A DNA stretch of 13,485 nt from Synura sp. LO234KE (lineage: Eukaryota > Sar > Synurophyceae > Synurales > Mallomonadaceae): positions 1 to 13,485 of the forward strand of contig VKHC01000306.1 in assembly GCA_015143735.1 (NCBI GenBank). Direction: 5' to 3'. The position numbers and the translations under genes were made by a program. Positions 1 to 8,863 of the stretch are shown here, one piece after another; the first letter of the stretch is position 1, and the number at the start of each line of letters is the position of its first letter. The notes beneath the pieces were generated by a model. The model saw only the letters and a program-made list of their open reading frames with translations. It ran no database searches and was not told the origin of the DNA.

Positions 1-51
1 ATAGCTGGTGGTTTCACCATCTAAAACCCAACTAAAGTCCACCAGCTATAG
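1..51. repeat. Inverted repeat with CTATAG/TAAAGT motif
   Basis: Bases 1-11 (atagctggtgg) and 39-49 (ccaccagctat) are perfect 11-bp inverted repeats with a 27-nt loop. The right arm continues into CTATAG at 46-51, and TAAAGT lies at 33-38. The 28-51 part resembles 3657-3679, and the arm sequence resembles the palindrome at 4998-5013. This is probably the end or a solo copy of a short dispersed element. The left side is cut by the window edge, so its full size is unknown. Confidence 0.6.
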
Positions 52-806
52 TAGGTAAAAAAATTATCCACTGATGTCGCTCTCGCTATGTTGCACTCCC
101 ACACCTTCAACTGTTTCACCTCCCCCCATCTGGTCTGCTTACATCATAGTCGGAGATTGAGTATTCCTCCTCGCTCCGATTGCATTCACTATACCATGGA
201 GTTTAGTGAGCGTCGCGGGTGTCCCTCACTGTAGTCTCCTAATATTCTTTTACTAGCCTTCACTCCTCGTCACTTAAACTAACTATACGATTTTCGGGAC
301 TACCTTATGCTGCTGGGCTTCTTGTGCTGTTGGTGGTGATCCATCTTGTTAATATAAACGTGGAGGGGGAGCCATGGTGCTGCTCAGTAATCTACTCGTG
401 CAATTACCACCACGTTGTATGTCGATTTCCTACTACCCTATGCATATATTTTACACTGATATACTAGCATTAATTTCCATACCGTGGAACAATACATCTT
501 TATGTCTAGTTCCCTTTGCTTTGATGCAGATTGTCTAGTAGGACAGTATGTCTTCCGAATCTAGTACAGTAGACACTTCTACCCACCTCAAAATAAATAT
601 GAGCTTTTCGGCATAATACTCCAAGTTAAGGTAAAGATATTGTTCGTCCGAAGCTAGCGCTTAGTCTTGAGTATCTATTTCATCCAAGCAGATAGAAGTC
701 CTCATATTACTCTGGCATCCACGAGGAAGTGGTAAGTGACACGGAGGTATAGGTATTGTAACTCTTACTCAACGAAGCATGCTAAGCGAGATACCACGTT
801 ATCCTT
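52..806. other. Gene-free stretch
   Basis: No reading frame here resembles a known protein, and no RNA gene was recognised. It lies downstream of the Nudix gene, so its right end should hold that gene's 3' UTR, but I see no clear AATAAA on the minus strand close to the stop. A few 20-30 codon minus-strand frames near 100-200 look mildly protein-like but cannot be linked to any family. Confidence 0.4.
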
Positions 807-1697
807 CTATTTCTTGTTCAGAAAAGGGAGATACAACTTGTACGATTTTCCAGGTCTTCTTGTTGAAGGAAACACCTCTTCACGCAGTCCAACATCATTT
901 CCATTACTTTCATCATTCAGCAATATGTCCGTTATAACTTGTAGCATCGGGTGCTGATTCGATTTTGTGAATTCAGATACATCTATCCACTTCGCATCCT
1001 CAATTTCACTATCAATCGTTATTTCTCTACTCAATGGCTTCATTCCACAAATAAAGTATAAATCACTCTTCCCAAATTGAACATCATGCTCATGTCGTAT
1101 AGTCAAAATTTTCTCGAATTTCGTTCGAACCCCAGTTTCTTCAAATATTTCCCTTTGAACAGCATCTCCAAAATCTTCACCTTGATTAACGTATCCGCCG
1201 GGTAGCTTCCAAAGATTGGAATGCTTTTCCCTAATCAACAAAATCAATTTGTCAGCTACAACGACACCGCCGGCACCACAATGATGAGTTGAATACACAG
1301 GAATTTTGCTTGCTGTATCATGCAGCCATAAAGTCATCGTGATTGTTTTATTGATTGCATGGTGACAATTGAAGCCATACATTCTATTCAACAAAATTGT
1401 TTCAAGAACCTTTGAACGAAACATGTGCAAAAACGAGAATAAGGCTTACTCTGCTATTGGTATGTAGTGGGCATATCCTGTCGGAATTTTCAAAAACACA
1501 GCGCTCTTTCCTACCTCTTTCAATTCAACTACAGTCATAAATAGTTTCGAGGCGAATTCGGAAGTATCATTTACGTGTATATTGTTCACATCCAGCTCTA
1601 CTGAATTATATTTGAGATCCTTGTACGGAAATAGGATTGATGAACTAAGAAATTTTGATCCACTCAGCGATTGAGGAATTCTCGTGCGACGAATCAT
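807..1697 (-). CDS. NUDT6: Nudix hydrolase, NUDT6-like (two exons)
   Basis: Joining exon 1 (1697-1450) to exon 2 (1383-807) gives 274 residues. A perfect Nudix box, G-x5-E-x7-R-E-I-F-E-E-T-G-V, spans about residues 146-168; its RExxEE glutamates bind the metal in this family. The N-terminal part matches the pre-Nudix domain of NUDT6 and plant NUDT2/7-type proteins, including SEFASKL, FLKIP and YIPIA. The splice restores IPIA-E-MYGFNCHHA, which fits NUDT6 IPIAAKEGFEFHHA. Human NUDT6 is 316 residues, so this one is near complete. The start is the first ATG after an in-frame TAA just upstream. Residues 1-23 are basic and serine-rich with no acidic residue, so mitochondrial import is possible. 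Family members cleave nucleoside-diphosphate-linked compounds; the substrate here cannot be told. No partner gene adjoins it. Confidence 0.88.
1384..1449 (-). other. Intron of the Nudix gene, 66 nt
   Basis: The minus-strand donor gcaga|GTAAGCC and acceptor gttgaatAG|AATG bound it. It interrupts a Glu codon (phase 2). Without removal the frame hits TAA directly after the donor. An upstream AG (ttcaaAG) would give the wrong phase. The chosen junction aligns continuously with NUDT6. Confidence 0.85.
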
Positions 1698-3656
1698 GTG
1701 TTAGAAATTGGGAATAAAATATAACGTTATGAGTTATTTTTTCGAACAGTGATCGTTTCGGAATTGTACACTGACGGACGAGAGCATGCAGAGCAATTTC
1801 GAAAAAATGTAAGTAACTTTGTCGGTCGAAAGTTCTCGTGAGATAGCGCACTATTTTCCATCACTCTTTTTGTGTTATATTTTGCTATTTATCGCATTGA
1901 AGGCATACAAAATTGGAACTTCTAATTCTACTCCTATTCTACTGTTCTAAATTTTGGCTTCAACACCTCGTTTTGGCGCAATAAGGTAGTGTTATTGGTG
2001 CATATTTACATAGGGCTGTAAATTAAATCGAGTCATGGTACTGGTGAAGGTGGTTGAAAGGTTCTTGAAAGTTTTTACTTCTCTATAATACGGAGTTTGT
2101 AGCATTTTCCCTAATTGAACTTGTCGCAGTTGAATTTTACGATAAATCTTTCTGTTCGAGGTTTTTCTTATCTGAAGTAACTTCCCGAATTTTTACCTTA
2201 TATACGGTAAGTAGGTACCTCGTAACACTTGCTTATATAACATTCTTAAAAATATTTGCAAAATAAGAAGCCAGGAATAAATCGATGTAGTAATGTTAGT
2301 ACTTTCAGTTTGATGGCTGAGTGAATCGAAATAGAGCGCATCGATTGGCAACTCATTCGCAGTGGCTCTATTGCCGACTGTGCGGTGTAGGAACTGCTGC
2401 CAGTGATCAATCTGGACGATTCTTTCCCTCGTAGATAATGATATTTCATATTTTATTTATTCTCCCTCGTTCAATTGATCGAGTAGACATCGCAAAGATA
2501 TGAGTGCGAAAAGCAACAGCAATACCGAGCAAGCGTTTCTATTGCAACCGACTTTGTTGAACCTTGAATTCACCTGAAGTATTTGGCGATTGTAGTAAAT
2601 GGAAACTCGTACTATTGGAGCTCGCGCAAAAATTGGAAGTTCACATTAGTTTTTGGAAGCAGTTAGACACACCCATTCCTCGGTCAGTGATAAAACTCTC
2701 TCGCATTCTTCCAGGAAGTCAACACGATAGTCGCTGACGTTACCTTATGCTCAAAGCATAACATTATTCGTGATTTAGTGGGCTATCGTTGGCGCTTGCG
2801 TCTGCTAGTCGCTTATTTCTTTAAAATAACGTGCAAACTTGTTCATAAAAGTACCAATACTATGCTGAAAATTTGAAACATTGGTGCGCGAACCAATATT
2901 AGCAATCATCAAAATCTACAAAATCATTCCTTTATTCCGTTCTAGTAGTACCTGGTGGCAGCAGTGTGGTTATTTTTTGTTATAGAAATCTACATAATTC
3001 CAGCACACAGTGGATAACAAAATGTATGCGGTGTTAGTGCCGAAAATTCATTTATTACTACACAACATTCAATACTTAGTTTTGACAGCATCCGACATGT
3101 TATTTTCGGGATCTACCACTTACGGTGACTTTAATATTAACTATTAAATTTAATATTAACTAGAGAAATCGGTGAAGTAACCATTGTCAACTTCAAAAAG
3201 TGCTGTGCAACTTCAAGTCATAGATAAACAATAGCTAACTATTATAGACGTTTTATGTATATTAATAACTAATCTCATTCAGAAATTTTATAAGCTTAAA
3301 GTACTCAGCAACTAAAAAGCAACTGTACTCAACCCTTAGACACTTCGAAGTACATTCCTCCGATAACCACAACCTTTATAGCTGGAAACACCAGACTCCT
3401 TAGTGTGCTTACACCCACTTAGCGCTGTTCTCCGTCATCTTGATTGAGTGCTCTGGTACTTAAATAGAATTGTATTATATTTAATCAGAATATCGATGAA
3501 GTAGTCGTTTTAATGATTTAAAACTAGAACTTGCTCTATCAGATTGAATCTAGCTGCATTAATTTATACGTTTTACTGGCAAATCGCCGTAGATGGAGTT
3601 TGTAGTCAGAACAACTCCTGCTGTCATCAGCGGACGCAAAACCATGTGTTCTGGTA
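1698..3656. other. Long gene-free, AT-rich stretch
   Basis: Nearly 2 kb without a recognisable gene, RNA or intact mobile element. One 60-nt line counted by hand (3241-3300) is about 18% GC. The Nudix promoter should lie at its left end; an AT-rich TATATTTTATT-like run sits shortly upstream of the start codon on the minus strand. Frames at 2500-2577 and 2574-2875 (plus) and 2246-2449 (minus) stay open for 25-67 codons but match no family I know. Local repeats occur at 3130-3162. Confidence 0.4.
3130..3162. repeat. 14-nt direct repeat, period 19
   Basis: tttaatattaacta occurs at 3130-3143 and again at 3149-3162. Each copy contains the palindrome ttaatattaa. It is probably a local slippage duplication in AT-rich DNA. 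Confidence 0.6.
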
Positions 3657-3679
3657 CCAGCTAAAGTCCACAACTATAG
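3657..3679. repeat. Dispersed TAAAGT/CTATAG repeat copy
   Basis: TAAAGT at 3662-3667 is followed 12 nt later (start to start) by CTATAG at 3674-3679. The segment aligns with 28-51 with few differences (ccagctaaagtccac against cccaactaaagtccac). A partial further copy, ccagctaaagctg, follows at once at 3681-3693. Confidence 0.6.
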
Positions 3680-4365
3680 CCCCAGCTAAAGCTGAAAAAC
3701 TTTAAGTGGGCCAGTTATTACTGGATATCAAAATTGAAATCCCCAGCTGTATCTCCTACTTTTCTTCGGACTGGATGGAATCTTCGTCGGGGTTATCATT
3801 ACTTCATTTGTTTAGCTTTTGCTGCTTTTGGGAATCTCTGTCAATTGTTAAAGATATGCTGTTCTAATAGAATATGTCCTTTATAATTTCCCTTCCCAGT
3901 TTTAGAAAATTTTTAATAAAAATAATGCTGTTAGCTGTGCTTTTGATTTGACAATACAGAGATCAATGCCCTCGGGTTGAATCTCAAGAATAACTCCAAG
4001 GAAATAGTGCCTTACAAAATCATCTCCTCCTACTGCTCAATTTGATTCTTGTATCATACCAACAGTTCTATTTTCAGTAGAGCGGAGAGGTCTCTTCCCG
4101 TAACAAATGAAAATCCCTCAGTATATTTGTTTGCACTATACCATAACAACTTCAGCCATTTCACCTCTCCTGGGGCATCATATAAACGCGGTGCCATAAA
4201 ATCAAGTGCTAGAAGTTTATCCAAAATGAAGTATTCTAGCACCATTCAATTCAAGAATGATGTAGATCTTTTTGCAGTACAAACGTTTGTTTTCAACCAC
4301 AAGTGTTGGATCGAAATTGACACCTGGTTGGTATAAAATATAGGTTATGACCTCTTGGTGTTGAC

Positions 4366-4384
4366 CTGACTTCATTGAAGTCAG
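4366..4384. repeat. Perfect 9-bp hairpin
   Basis: ctgacttca, one t, then tgaagtcag forms a 9+1+9 hairpin. It lies inside the ankyrin relic, overlapping the codons for ALTSMKSG, so it may be chance within old coding sequence. No T-run follows. Confidence 0.5.
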
Positions 4385-4652
4385 AGCGTGAATACCATTC
4401 GTATTTCTAGGCGATTTCGGTAGTGATATTTCATGCTGGAATCTCGATTCAAAACTCGTACTGTCTTAACAGTATAAATCCTTTACTTTCGTTCCTGAGA
4501 AAGTTTGAACAGGTAACCTCTCTTCTGCCGAAAGTACCAACATCATCCTTGCTCTACTTCTTTGAGTTCCTCATATTATTGCGATTCTTATTATTCTATT
4601 ACTTCTCATCATCGTCATCACCAATTCCAGTTTCCTCTGATGCTCGTCGCCT

Positions 4653-4709
4653 ACACCAACTTCAGGTTCCGGTTTAGGCTTGTCATCAACACCAATATCA
4701 GGTTCCAGT
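4653..4709 (-). repeat. Degenerate repeat encoding acidic Pro/Glu motif
   Basis: Segments 4653-4673 and 4689-4709 match at all but a few of 21 positions, offset by 36 nt. A third, weaker copy lies near 4615-4634. Read on the minus strand they encode EPDIGVDDK, EPEVGVGDE and, after a frame change, TGIGDDDDE. This is internal repetition of the acidic part of the ankyrin relic. Confidence 0.5.
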
Positions 4710-4997
4710 AGCCCGTTTTGGTTTACGTTCAATTTAGCTTCAGCCCATTTGAGTTTAGCATAGCTCTACGGCAGGAAGTTGGTTCATGTTGAGGCGCCAA
4801 TATAAATCAACTTCATCGCATTCCCTTATATACTCTTTATACTTCTCTAGTCCAGATTCCGTTTGGAGTAGAATGGCAACTCATATATCAAAACGTTTAA
4901 ACATATATTGGCCTCAATATATGACTGCGAGTATTAATGGCAAGGTTAGTACAGAAATAAGAATTGAATTTCGAACATATTGCCATGCTACAGTTGA

Positions 4998-5013
4998 ACC
5001 AGCTATAGCTGGT
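4998..5013. repeat. 16-bp perfect palindrome with CTATAG core
   Basis: accagctatagctggt equals its own reverse complement. Its centre is CTATAG (5003-5008). It abuts the minisatellite that starts at 5013. The same half-arm (ccagctat or atagctgg) occurs at 1-8 and 42-49. It is comparable in build to the palindrome at 8088-8103. Confidence 0.75.
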
Positions 5014-5160
5014 CCATGTAAAGTCCGCATAAAATCTCCATGGAAAGTCCTCCATATAAAATCTGAGCTGCCTGCATATTGAAGTCTACCAAGTAAAGTC
5101 TCCCTAGTATTGCCTCCTAAGATATAAAGTCGACCTAATATAAATTCCATGTTAAGTCCC
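5013..5160. repeat. Degenerate TAAAGTC minisatellite
   Basis: Two clear tandem units lie at 5013-5036 and 5037-5063, both starting tccatg, carrying aaagtcc and ending taaaatc. Looser copies follow (gaagtctacc, taaagtctcc, taaagtcgacc, taaattcc, ttaagtcccc) every 11-25 nt to about 5160. On the minus strand the unit reads roughly GGAGACTTTATATGG. The long minus frame 5150-4914 across it has repetitive translation and is best explained by the repeat, not as a gene. Confidence 0.6.
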
Positions 5161-5960
5161 CCATATTTCTATTTTCAATCATGTTGCTTTCGAATTATAT
5201 TAGTTCTACTACCACTTGTTGCAAAATGAATACATTAATGAACACTCATCGGAGCACCTGTAACAATATGATATTCGGAGCGTCGCATAGTTTCAAAATA
5301 GATTTCTCAATATATTATCATGGCTATCACTACCACCCCTGGCTGACGCCAATGCACTGAAGTGACGATGGTACCTCTACCTACACTCTTTAGTACCATC
5401 TTCTGGTGTTTTGCAGGTACTAATACCCTTGATAAGCTGCGTGGTCGGCCAATGTGATGTTTTTTTATCCGATGTGATGTGATACCTCGAATAATATGCT
5501 CGCACTATTTCTTTGTTGATGGTAAGTAATCAAATAAAATCAAAATAATTGTTGAGAGCTCCTATACCACTTGCTAATAGATTTGGGTGCTAACCCAGAC
5601 AGCATTAGGCAACAACTGGGACAAGTTCGAACGTTGGCAAGGATCTTAGAACACGGGCGAAACAGTGAAAGACAAGCCCTCAGTTAAAGAAACTACAATC
5701 TTCTTCATCCCCACGCGGAGCCACAAGCGGCGCCTATACAGACCACACGCCACCCCCTCGCCTGCCCACCGACCGTGTATCGGGAACAGTTCACACCTTA
5801 CTATATTCGAAAAATGATATCCAGACTCGCCCACAAGACATGTGATCTAAGCCCGCACATCTAAGACAGGAGATCGTATCGGACCCGCCCATCCATTTAT
5901 CATACACGAGGTCCGGAAACACGGACCGACACACAAAGCGATAACGTGCAGTCGTAGAGC
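5161..5960. other. Gene-free stretch
   Basis: About 800 bp between the minisatellite and the orphan membrane-protein gene. The right part (about 5590-5960) should contain that gene's 3' UTR. It is richer in GC (ccgcccatcc, cccacgcggagcc) than the left part. An inverted repeat pairs gatggtac (5367-5374) with gtaccatc (5393-5400). A minus frame at 5504-5310 stays open for 65 codons without a recognisable domain. Confidence 0.4.
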
Positions 5961-7220
5961 TTAAACGACACTTCCCACGATCCTATCCGCTTTCAATTCT
6001 TCTTTCGTTTCCAGCGCTGAATTTGCTGTTCTCATCGCATGTTCATCGTCCCTGTCGACCCCGTCGTGATCCAGGTCACGGTCCTCCACTAGGTTACTGT
6101 CACTACTATTCGGACCGTTAAGTTCCTCGCGCTTCAACTGTTTATTCGGTTTGCCGCTGCTACTTCTTCTTCTGGCGCGAGGAGGAGAGGAACAAGCATC
6201 GCTAGCCACGAAGCTAACATTATCATCATCTGAATCGAAACCGTCGTCATTTTCCCACACGAATTTAGCGGAGCCGTTCCATCTACATTCTGCATATTTT
6301 GACCAAACTACTAAACAACACGTTATGACTAAACTCACCATAGTTAATGACCATAAGGCGGTCAAGAAACTAGTGAGCTTAGTTGATTTATCTTTTCCGT
6401 AAAGACAACTCCCGATAGAAACGGACGAGGGGAAGGAGAAGTAACTGTATTGTATAATGTTATTCGTCACGGAAGAAGACGGCAATGTTATTGTAGCAGA
6501 TGCAGCACTCTTATGATAAATGGTATAATAAAACAACTTATCGTCGAGCGACAAATATTTGGGTTGTTGCTTAAAATTTACTGGCCACGAAAAGGATAAT
6601 TTAATTGGGTCCGGCGCTTTCTCCCACTCAGTGATAAACAAAAAGTAACTCCTACCTTCCAAAGTTCCATTACTATTCACCATACTGCATATTGAGTTCG
6701 TTAGGTTGTATTCTACCCGTAGATTCATTTTATTTGTGGCACAGTCAGTACAATTAAGCCCTCCAATAATATTCTGTGGGGGAAATATCCTGACGCCTAA
6801 ATAGTATTCCGATTGAAGTCTGAAATAGCACTCAAACGATGATATAGAATCGGTTGCGCATGGATCAAGAAAGTAAATTTGAGAATCGGCAATGAGTGTA
6901 ATTTTCAAATCAAATACAAGCTTTTCCAAAGGTTTATCCGTAAGTTTCAAATAAATATAATCCAGTTTTCCATCATTTAGAATAACATAAAAATAATTTA
7001 CGATATCAGCGTTGCTATTGCGTGAATCTAACCACAAGACGCTAAAGTTATACTCCAAGGTGTGTATAGGCTCCCTACTTGGATACAGAAGATTTGAAAT
7101 TTTTAATTTTGAAACTTGGCAATCTGACACTATCTGTTCATTTATAATGCACTCATCAGCGGCATGGTTGAATACAAAAAAATTAGCAGTAAATAATAAT
7201 AAAATGGAGCAGGAGGACAT
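5961..7220 (-). CDS. Orphan type I membrane protein, unknown family
   Basis: A single uninterrupted frame of 419 residues. Residues 1-20 form a hydrophobic signal peptide (SILLLFTANFFVF, likely cleavage after HA). Residues 21-284 would be luminal or extracellular, with eight cysteines (24, 34, 121, 131, 157, 160, 178, 272), an even number that could form four disulfides, and four N-glycosylation sequons (N58, N156, N172, N184). One transmembrane helix spans about 285-306, followed by a basic/aromatic stop. The tail (307-419) is cytosolic, hydrophilic and strongly acidic, with an Arg/Ser-rich patch (RARRRSSSGK, about 348-357) that suits kinases. It ends in SVV, which fits a class I PDZ-ligand pattern. 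I do not recognise the family. A receptor, adhesion or trafficking protein would fit the topology, but that is only inference. It stands alone, with gene-free DNA on both sides. Confidence 0.8.
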   Translation of the reverse strand: MSSCSILLLFTANFFVFNHAADECIINEQIVSDCQVSKLKISNLLYPSREPIHTLEYNFSVLWLDSRNSNADIVNYFYVILNDGKLDYIYLKLTDKPLEKLVFDLKITLIADSQIYFLDPCATDSISSFECYFRLQSEYYLGVRIFPPQNIIGGLNCTDCATNKMNLRVEYNLTNSICSMVNSNGTLEGRSYFLFITEWEKAPDPIKLSFSWPVNFKQQPKYLSLDDKLFYYTIYHKSAASATITLPSSSVTNNIIQYSYFSFPSSVSIGSCLYGKDKSTKLTSFLTALWSLTMVSLVITCCLVVWSKYAECRWNGSAKFVWENDDGFDSDDDNVSFVASDACSSPPRARRRSSSGKPNKQLKREELNGPNSSDSNLVEDRDLDHDGVDRDDEHAMRTANSALETKEELKADRIVGSVV

Positions 7221-8057
7221 AACAATATTATCGCGTTTTAAAGTACAACGTGTTAGGTGTACATTAGGCAGTTATTGTGGAAAATCAATATGGGTCCAAT
7301 TTTGAATTATGCTGTATTACTTACCACAGGGGTGGCTTCCTTACTTGCTGGAGCGTAAGGCCCTTTTCCTTAGGGTTTTCATTTTTAATACTTGAATTTA
7401 TTGGAGTGTATTAAAATATACATTGTCTTTAGCTCGGTGATTCATTTTATATTCAAACCAAACACGGTAAGAGTTTGACGAAGCTGATATATATATATAT
7501 ATATATATATTAGTAAGAGTAAAATAAATTAATTCCAGAATATTCCGATAATAAAAGTGGGCCCCCCTTCATCAGACAAGAAATCTTGAAGAATACAAAT
7601 GGACAATATTTGGATGGTATGAAACTCATTTCTTTCTTGACTCATTTGCATGATTACTCTAGTTATTATCCAAACTCATGTTAATAACTGCAGATCCGGG
7701 AGGCTTTAATGATAGAAGGGAGGTTTCAACTATCAAAATATAAAAGATTTTCCCTACTTCCCTTTAAAACTGTAACATATTATCTAAAATGATGATGGTA
7801 TGCAGTTTGATTTTATCCCAGAACGTGGCAATCTTAGGTTTACCGTCGTGCAGTGTTTTAAAGCACCAGTCGCTTAATTCGATTCTCCTCTGTACAAGTC
7901 GACTTTTCCTCCCCCGAAAAGTTTTAGTCATTTTAAAGGTGTTAGGAAAGAAAGAAATATCCCCATGAGGGAAAAAGCATTACTAATTAACTCATTAAGT
8001 TAGCTACCCTCCGTCCAAAAGGAAGTGGCAAGTCCTGTGGCGCGCGGACGAATAACG
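7221..8057. other. Gene-free stretch with AT microsatellite
   Basis: This is the upstream side of the membrane-protein gene, then AT-rich DNA. I see no coding or RNA gene. The promoter should lie just right of 7220, but no clear TATA box is visible there. The only distinct structure is the (AT)n run at 7487-7511. Confidence 0.4.
7487..7511. repeat. (AT)12 microsatellite
   Basis: An uninterrupted run of twelve AT dinucleotides plus one T. Such tracts vary in length between strains by slippage. Confidence 0.95.
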
Positions 8058-8186
8058 TCTGTGTACCACATCTGTGTACCAAAATTTGGACACTATAGTG
8101 TCCGTTAAAGTATTCCTAAAGTACCGTTAAAGTACCGTCTATAGTGCGCTAAAGTTTTACTAGTGCGATAAAGGTTGGCAACCTTT
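8058..8186. repeat. Repeat cluster: CTATAG palindrome and TAAAGT units
   Basis: In order: an 11-nt duplication tctgtgtacca (8058-8068, 8071-8081); a perfect 16-bp palindrome ggacactatagtgtcc (8088-8103); TAAAGT at 8106, 8117 and 8128, an exact 11-nt period; a second CTATAG at 8139-8144; TAAAGT at 8150; and a hairpin aaaggttg-g-caaccttt (8170-8186). The parts resemble those at 28-51, 3657-3679 and 4998-5160. It looks like the structured end of a mobile or satellite-like element, but no transposase is seen. Confidence 0.65.
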
Positions 8187-8370
8187 GTTTGTTTTGCAGT
8201 TTAGCATCTATCCGTGCACCTTTTTGCATCATTAAAATATGTAGAGAATCATCCAGATGTATCGTGGTTAAAACTACAAAAAGCACGGTGAAGCACCGCA
8301 AAAAATTTGGTGGGAGGAGATACAGGAGGAGCTTGTCGATTACTAGATGGAATATTCTATCCTGCCATCT

Positions 8371-8575
8371 GCATCTCAAAAAGCAAATATGGAGAGAAAT
8401 GAAACACAATGATCCATCTTACAGACTCCGAGATACATCTAAGAAAATAAATTTGGAAAGAAAAGAAAAAGAAAGAACCGTCTTGCAAGTGCCGAGGAGT
8501 TCTTACATCTCAAAAAGAAAAGACGGAATGGCTGAGAAGATATAGAAACAAGAACAGTCTTGCAGGGGATGGTGT
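8371..8575 (+). repeat. Three degenerate tandem units of about 64-70 nt
   Basis: Units begin at 8371 (gcatctcaaaaagcaaat), 8435 (acatctaagaaaataaat) and 8505 (acatctcaaaaagaaaag). The second and third also share a later cgtcttgcaagtg / cagtcttgcaggg. The strand is purine-rich. The open frame 8189-8545 crosses it and gives repeated Lys/Arg-rich peptides (LKKQIWREM, SKKINLERK, SKRKDGMAE). The frame lacks a proper ATG near its left end and matches no family, so I do not call it a gene. Confidence 0.45.
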
Positions 8576-8844
8576 CAAGTTGAAGATGTAGTTCGCGCTG
8601 CAAGGGAAATTATAAATTGTTTTATCTGATGAAAAGGTTAGTCATGGTTCATAGGAGAAACCTCGCATCTGCCTATATGGCTTTCCTTTACACAAAGATT
8701 AATTCAATATATATACTATTACTATGCAATCAAAGCGATTCTAATGTTGTTTCATTTAGCTCGAATCGACTTGATTTCCTAACTCAATATGAGAACTGTA
8801 AGTCTAACTGGCTTCCCCTATGATCGCACACATATTAAAAATCA

Positions 8845-8863
8845 GTTAAAGTATTCCTAAAGT
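8845..8863 (+). repeat. 19-nt direct repeat of 8104-8122
   Basis: gttaaagtattcctaaagt here is identical to 8104-8122 and in the same orientation, 741 bp apart. The two copies bracket the degenerate 64-70 nt repeats. Direct rather than inverted orientation argues against simple terminal inverted repeats. Confidence 0.8.

Larger units (their letters stand above)
3902..4880 (-). pseudogene. Decayed ankyrin-repeat protein gene
   Basis: One minus-strand frame runs from 4765 to 3902 with open blocks 4765-4574 (64 codons), 4570-4469 (34) and 4465-4220 (82), separated by single stops (TGA 4573-4571, TAA 4468-4466, TAA 4219-4217). More stops follow before the last block, which ends at 3902. The third block reads NGIHALTSMKSGQHQEVITY then ILYQPGVN, an ankyrin repeat (TALxxAxxxGHxEVVxxLL). 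Downstream in the same frame come GEMAEVVMV, GKRPL and IDLCIVKSKAQLTALFLL, further ankyrin-like pieces. The first block holds an acidic segment (EPDIGVDDKPKPEPEVGVGD). Upstream, 4880-4758 is a protein-like frame in another phase, implying a frameshift. It could instead be a live gene whose introns remove some stops, but the ankyrin part itself is interrupted. No partner is evident. Confidence 0.5.

Noticed and set aside
2500-2875. Plus-strand frames at 2500-2577 and 2574-2875 that look mildly coding
   Set aside because: Three stops in about 100 codons, no recognisable domain and no convincing splice sites to join them. It could be another relic but is unsupported.
3960-4000. Possible tRNA-like segment ggttgaatctc
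   Set aside because: No acceptor stem, D arm or anticodon arm can be drawn around it, and it lies inside the ankyrin relic.
4914-5150. 78-codon minus-strand frame
   Set aside because: It crosses the minisatellite and palindrome; its repetitive translation is explained by the repeat.
5310-5504. 65-codon open minus frame, protein-like in places (HHIGRPRSL, GTIVTSVHWR)
   Set aside because: No start, no neighbouring frame continuing it and no family match; it is within chance for six frames over this length.
8189-8545. 118-codon plus-strand open frame
   Set aside because: It starts without ATG, has low-complexity Lys/Arg-rich translation produced by degenerate tandem repeats, and shows no domain.
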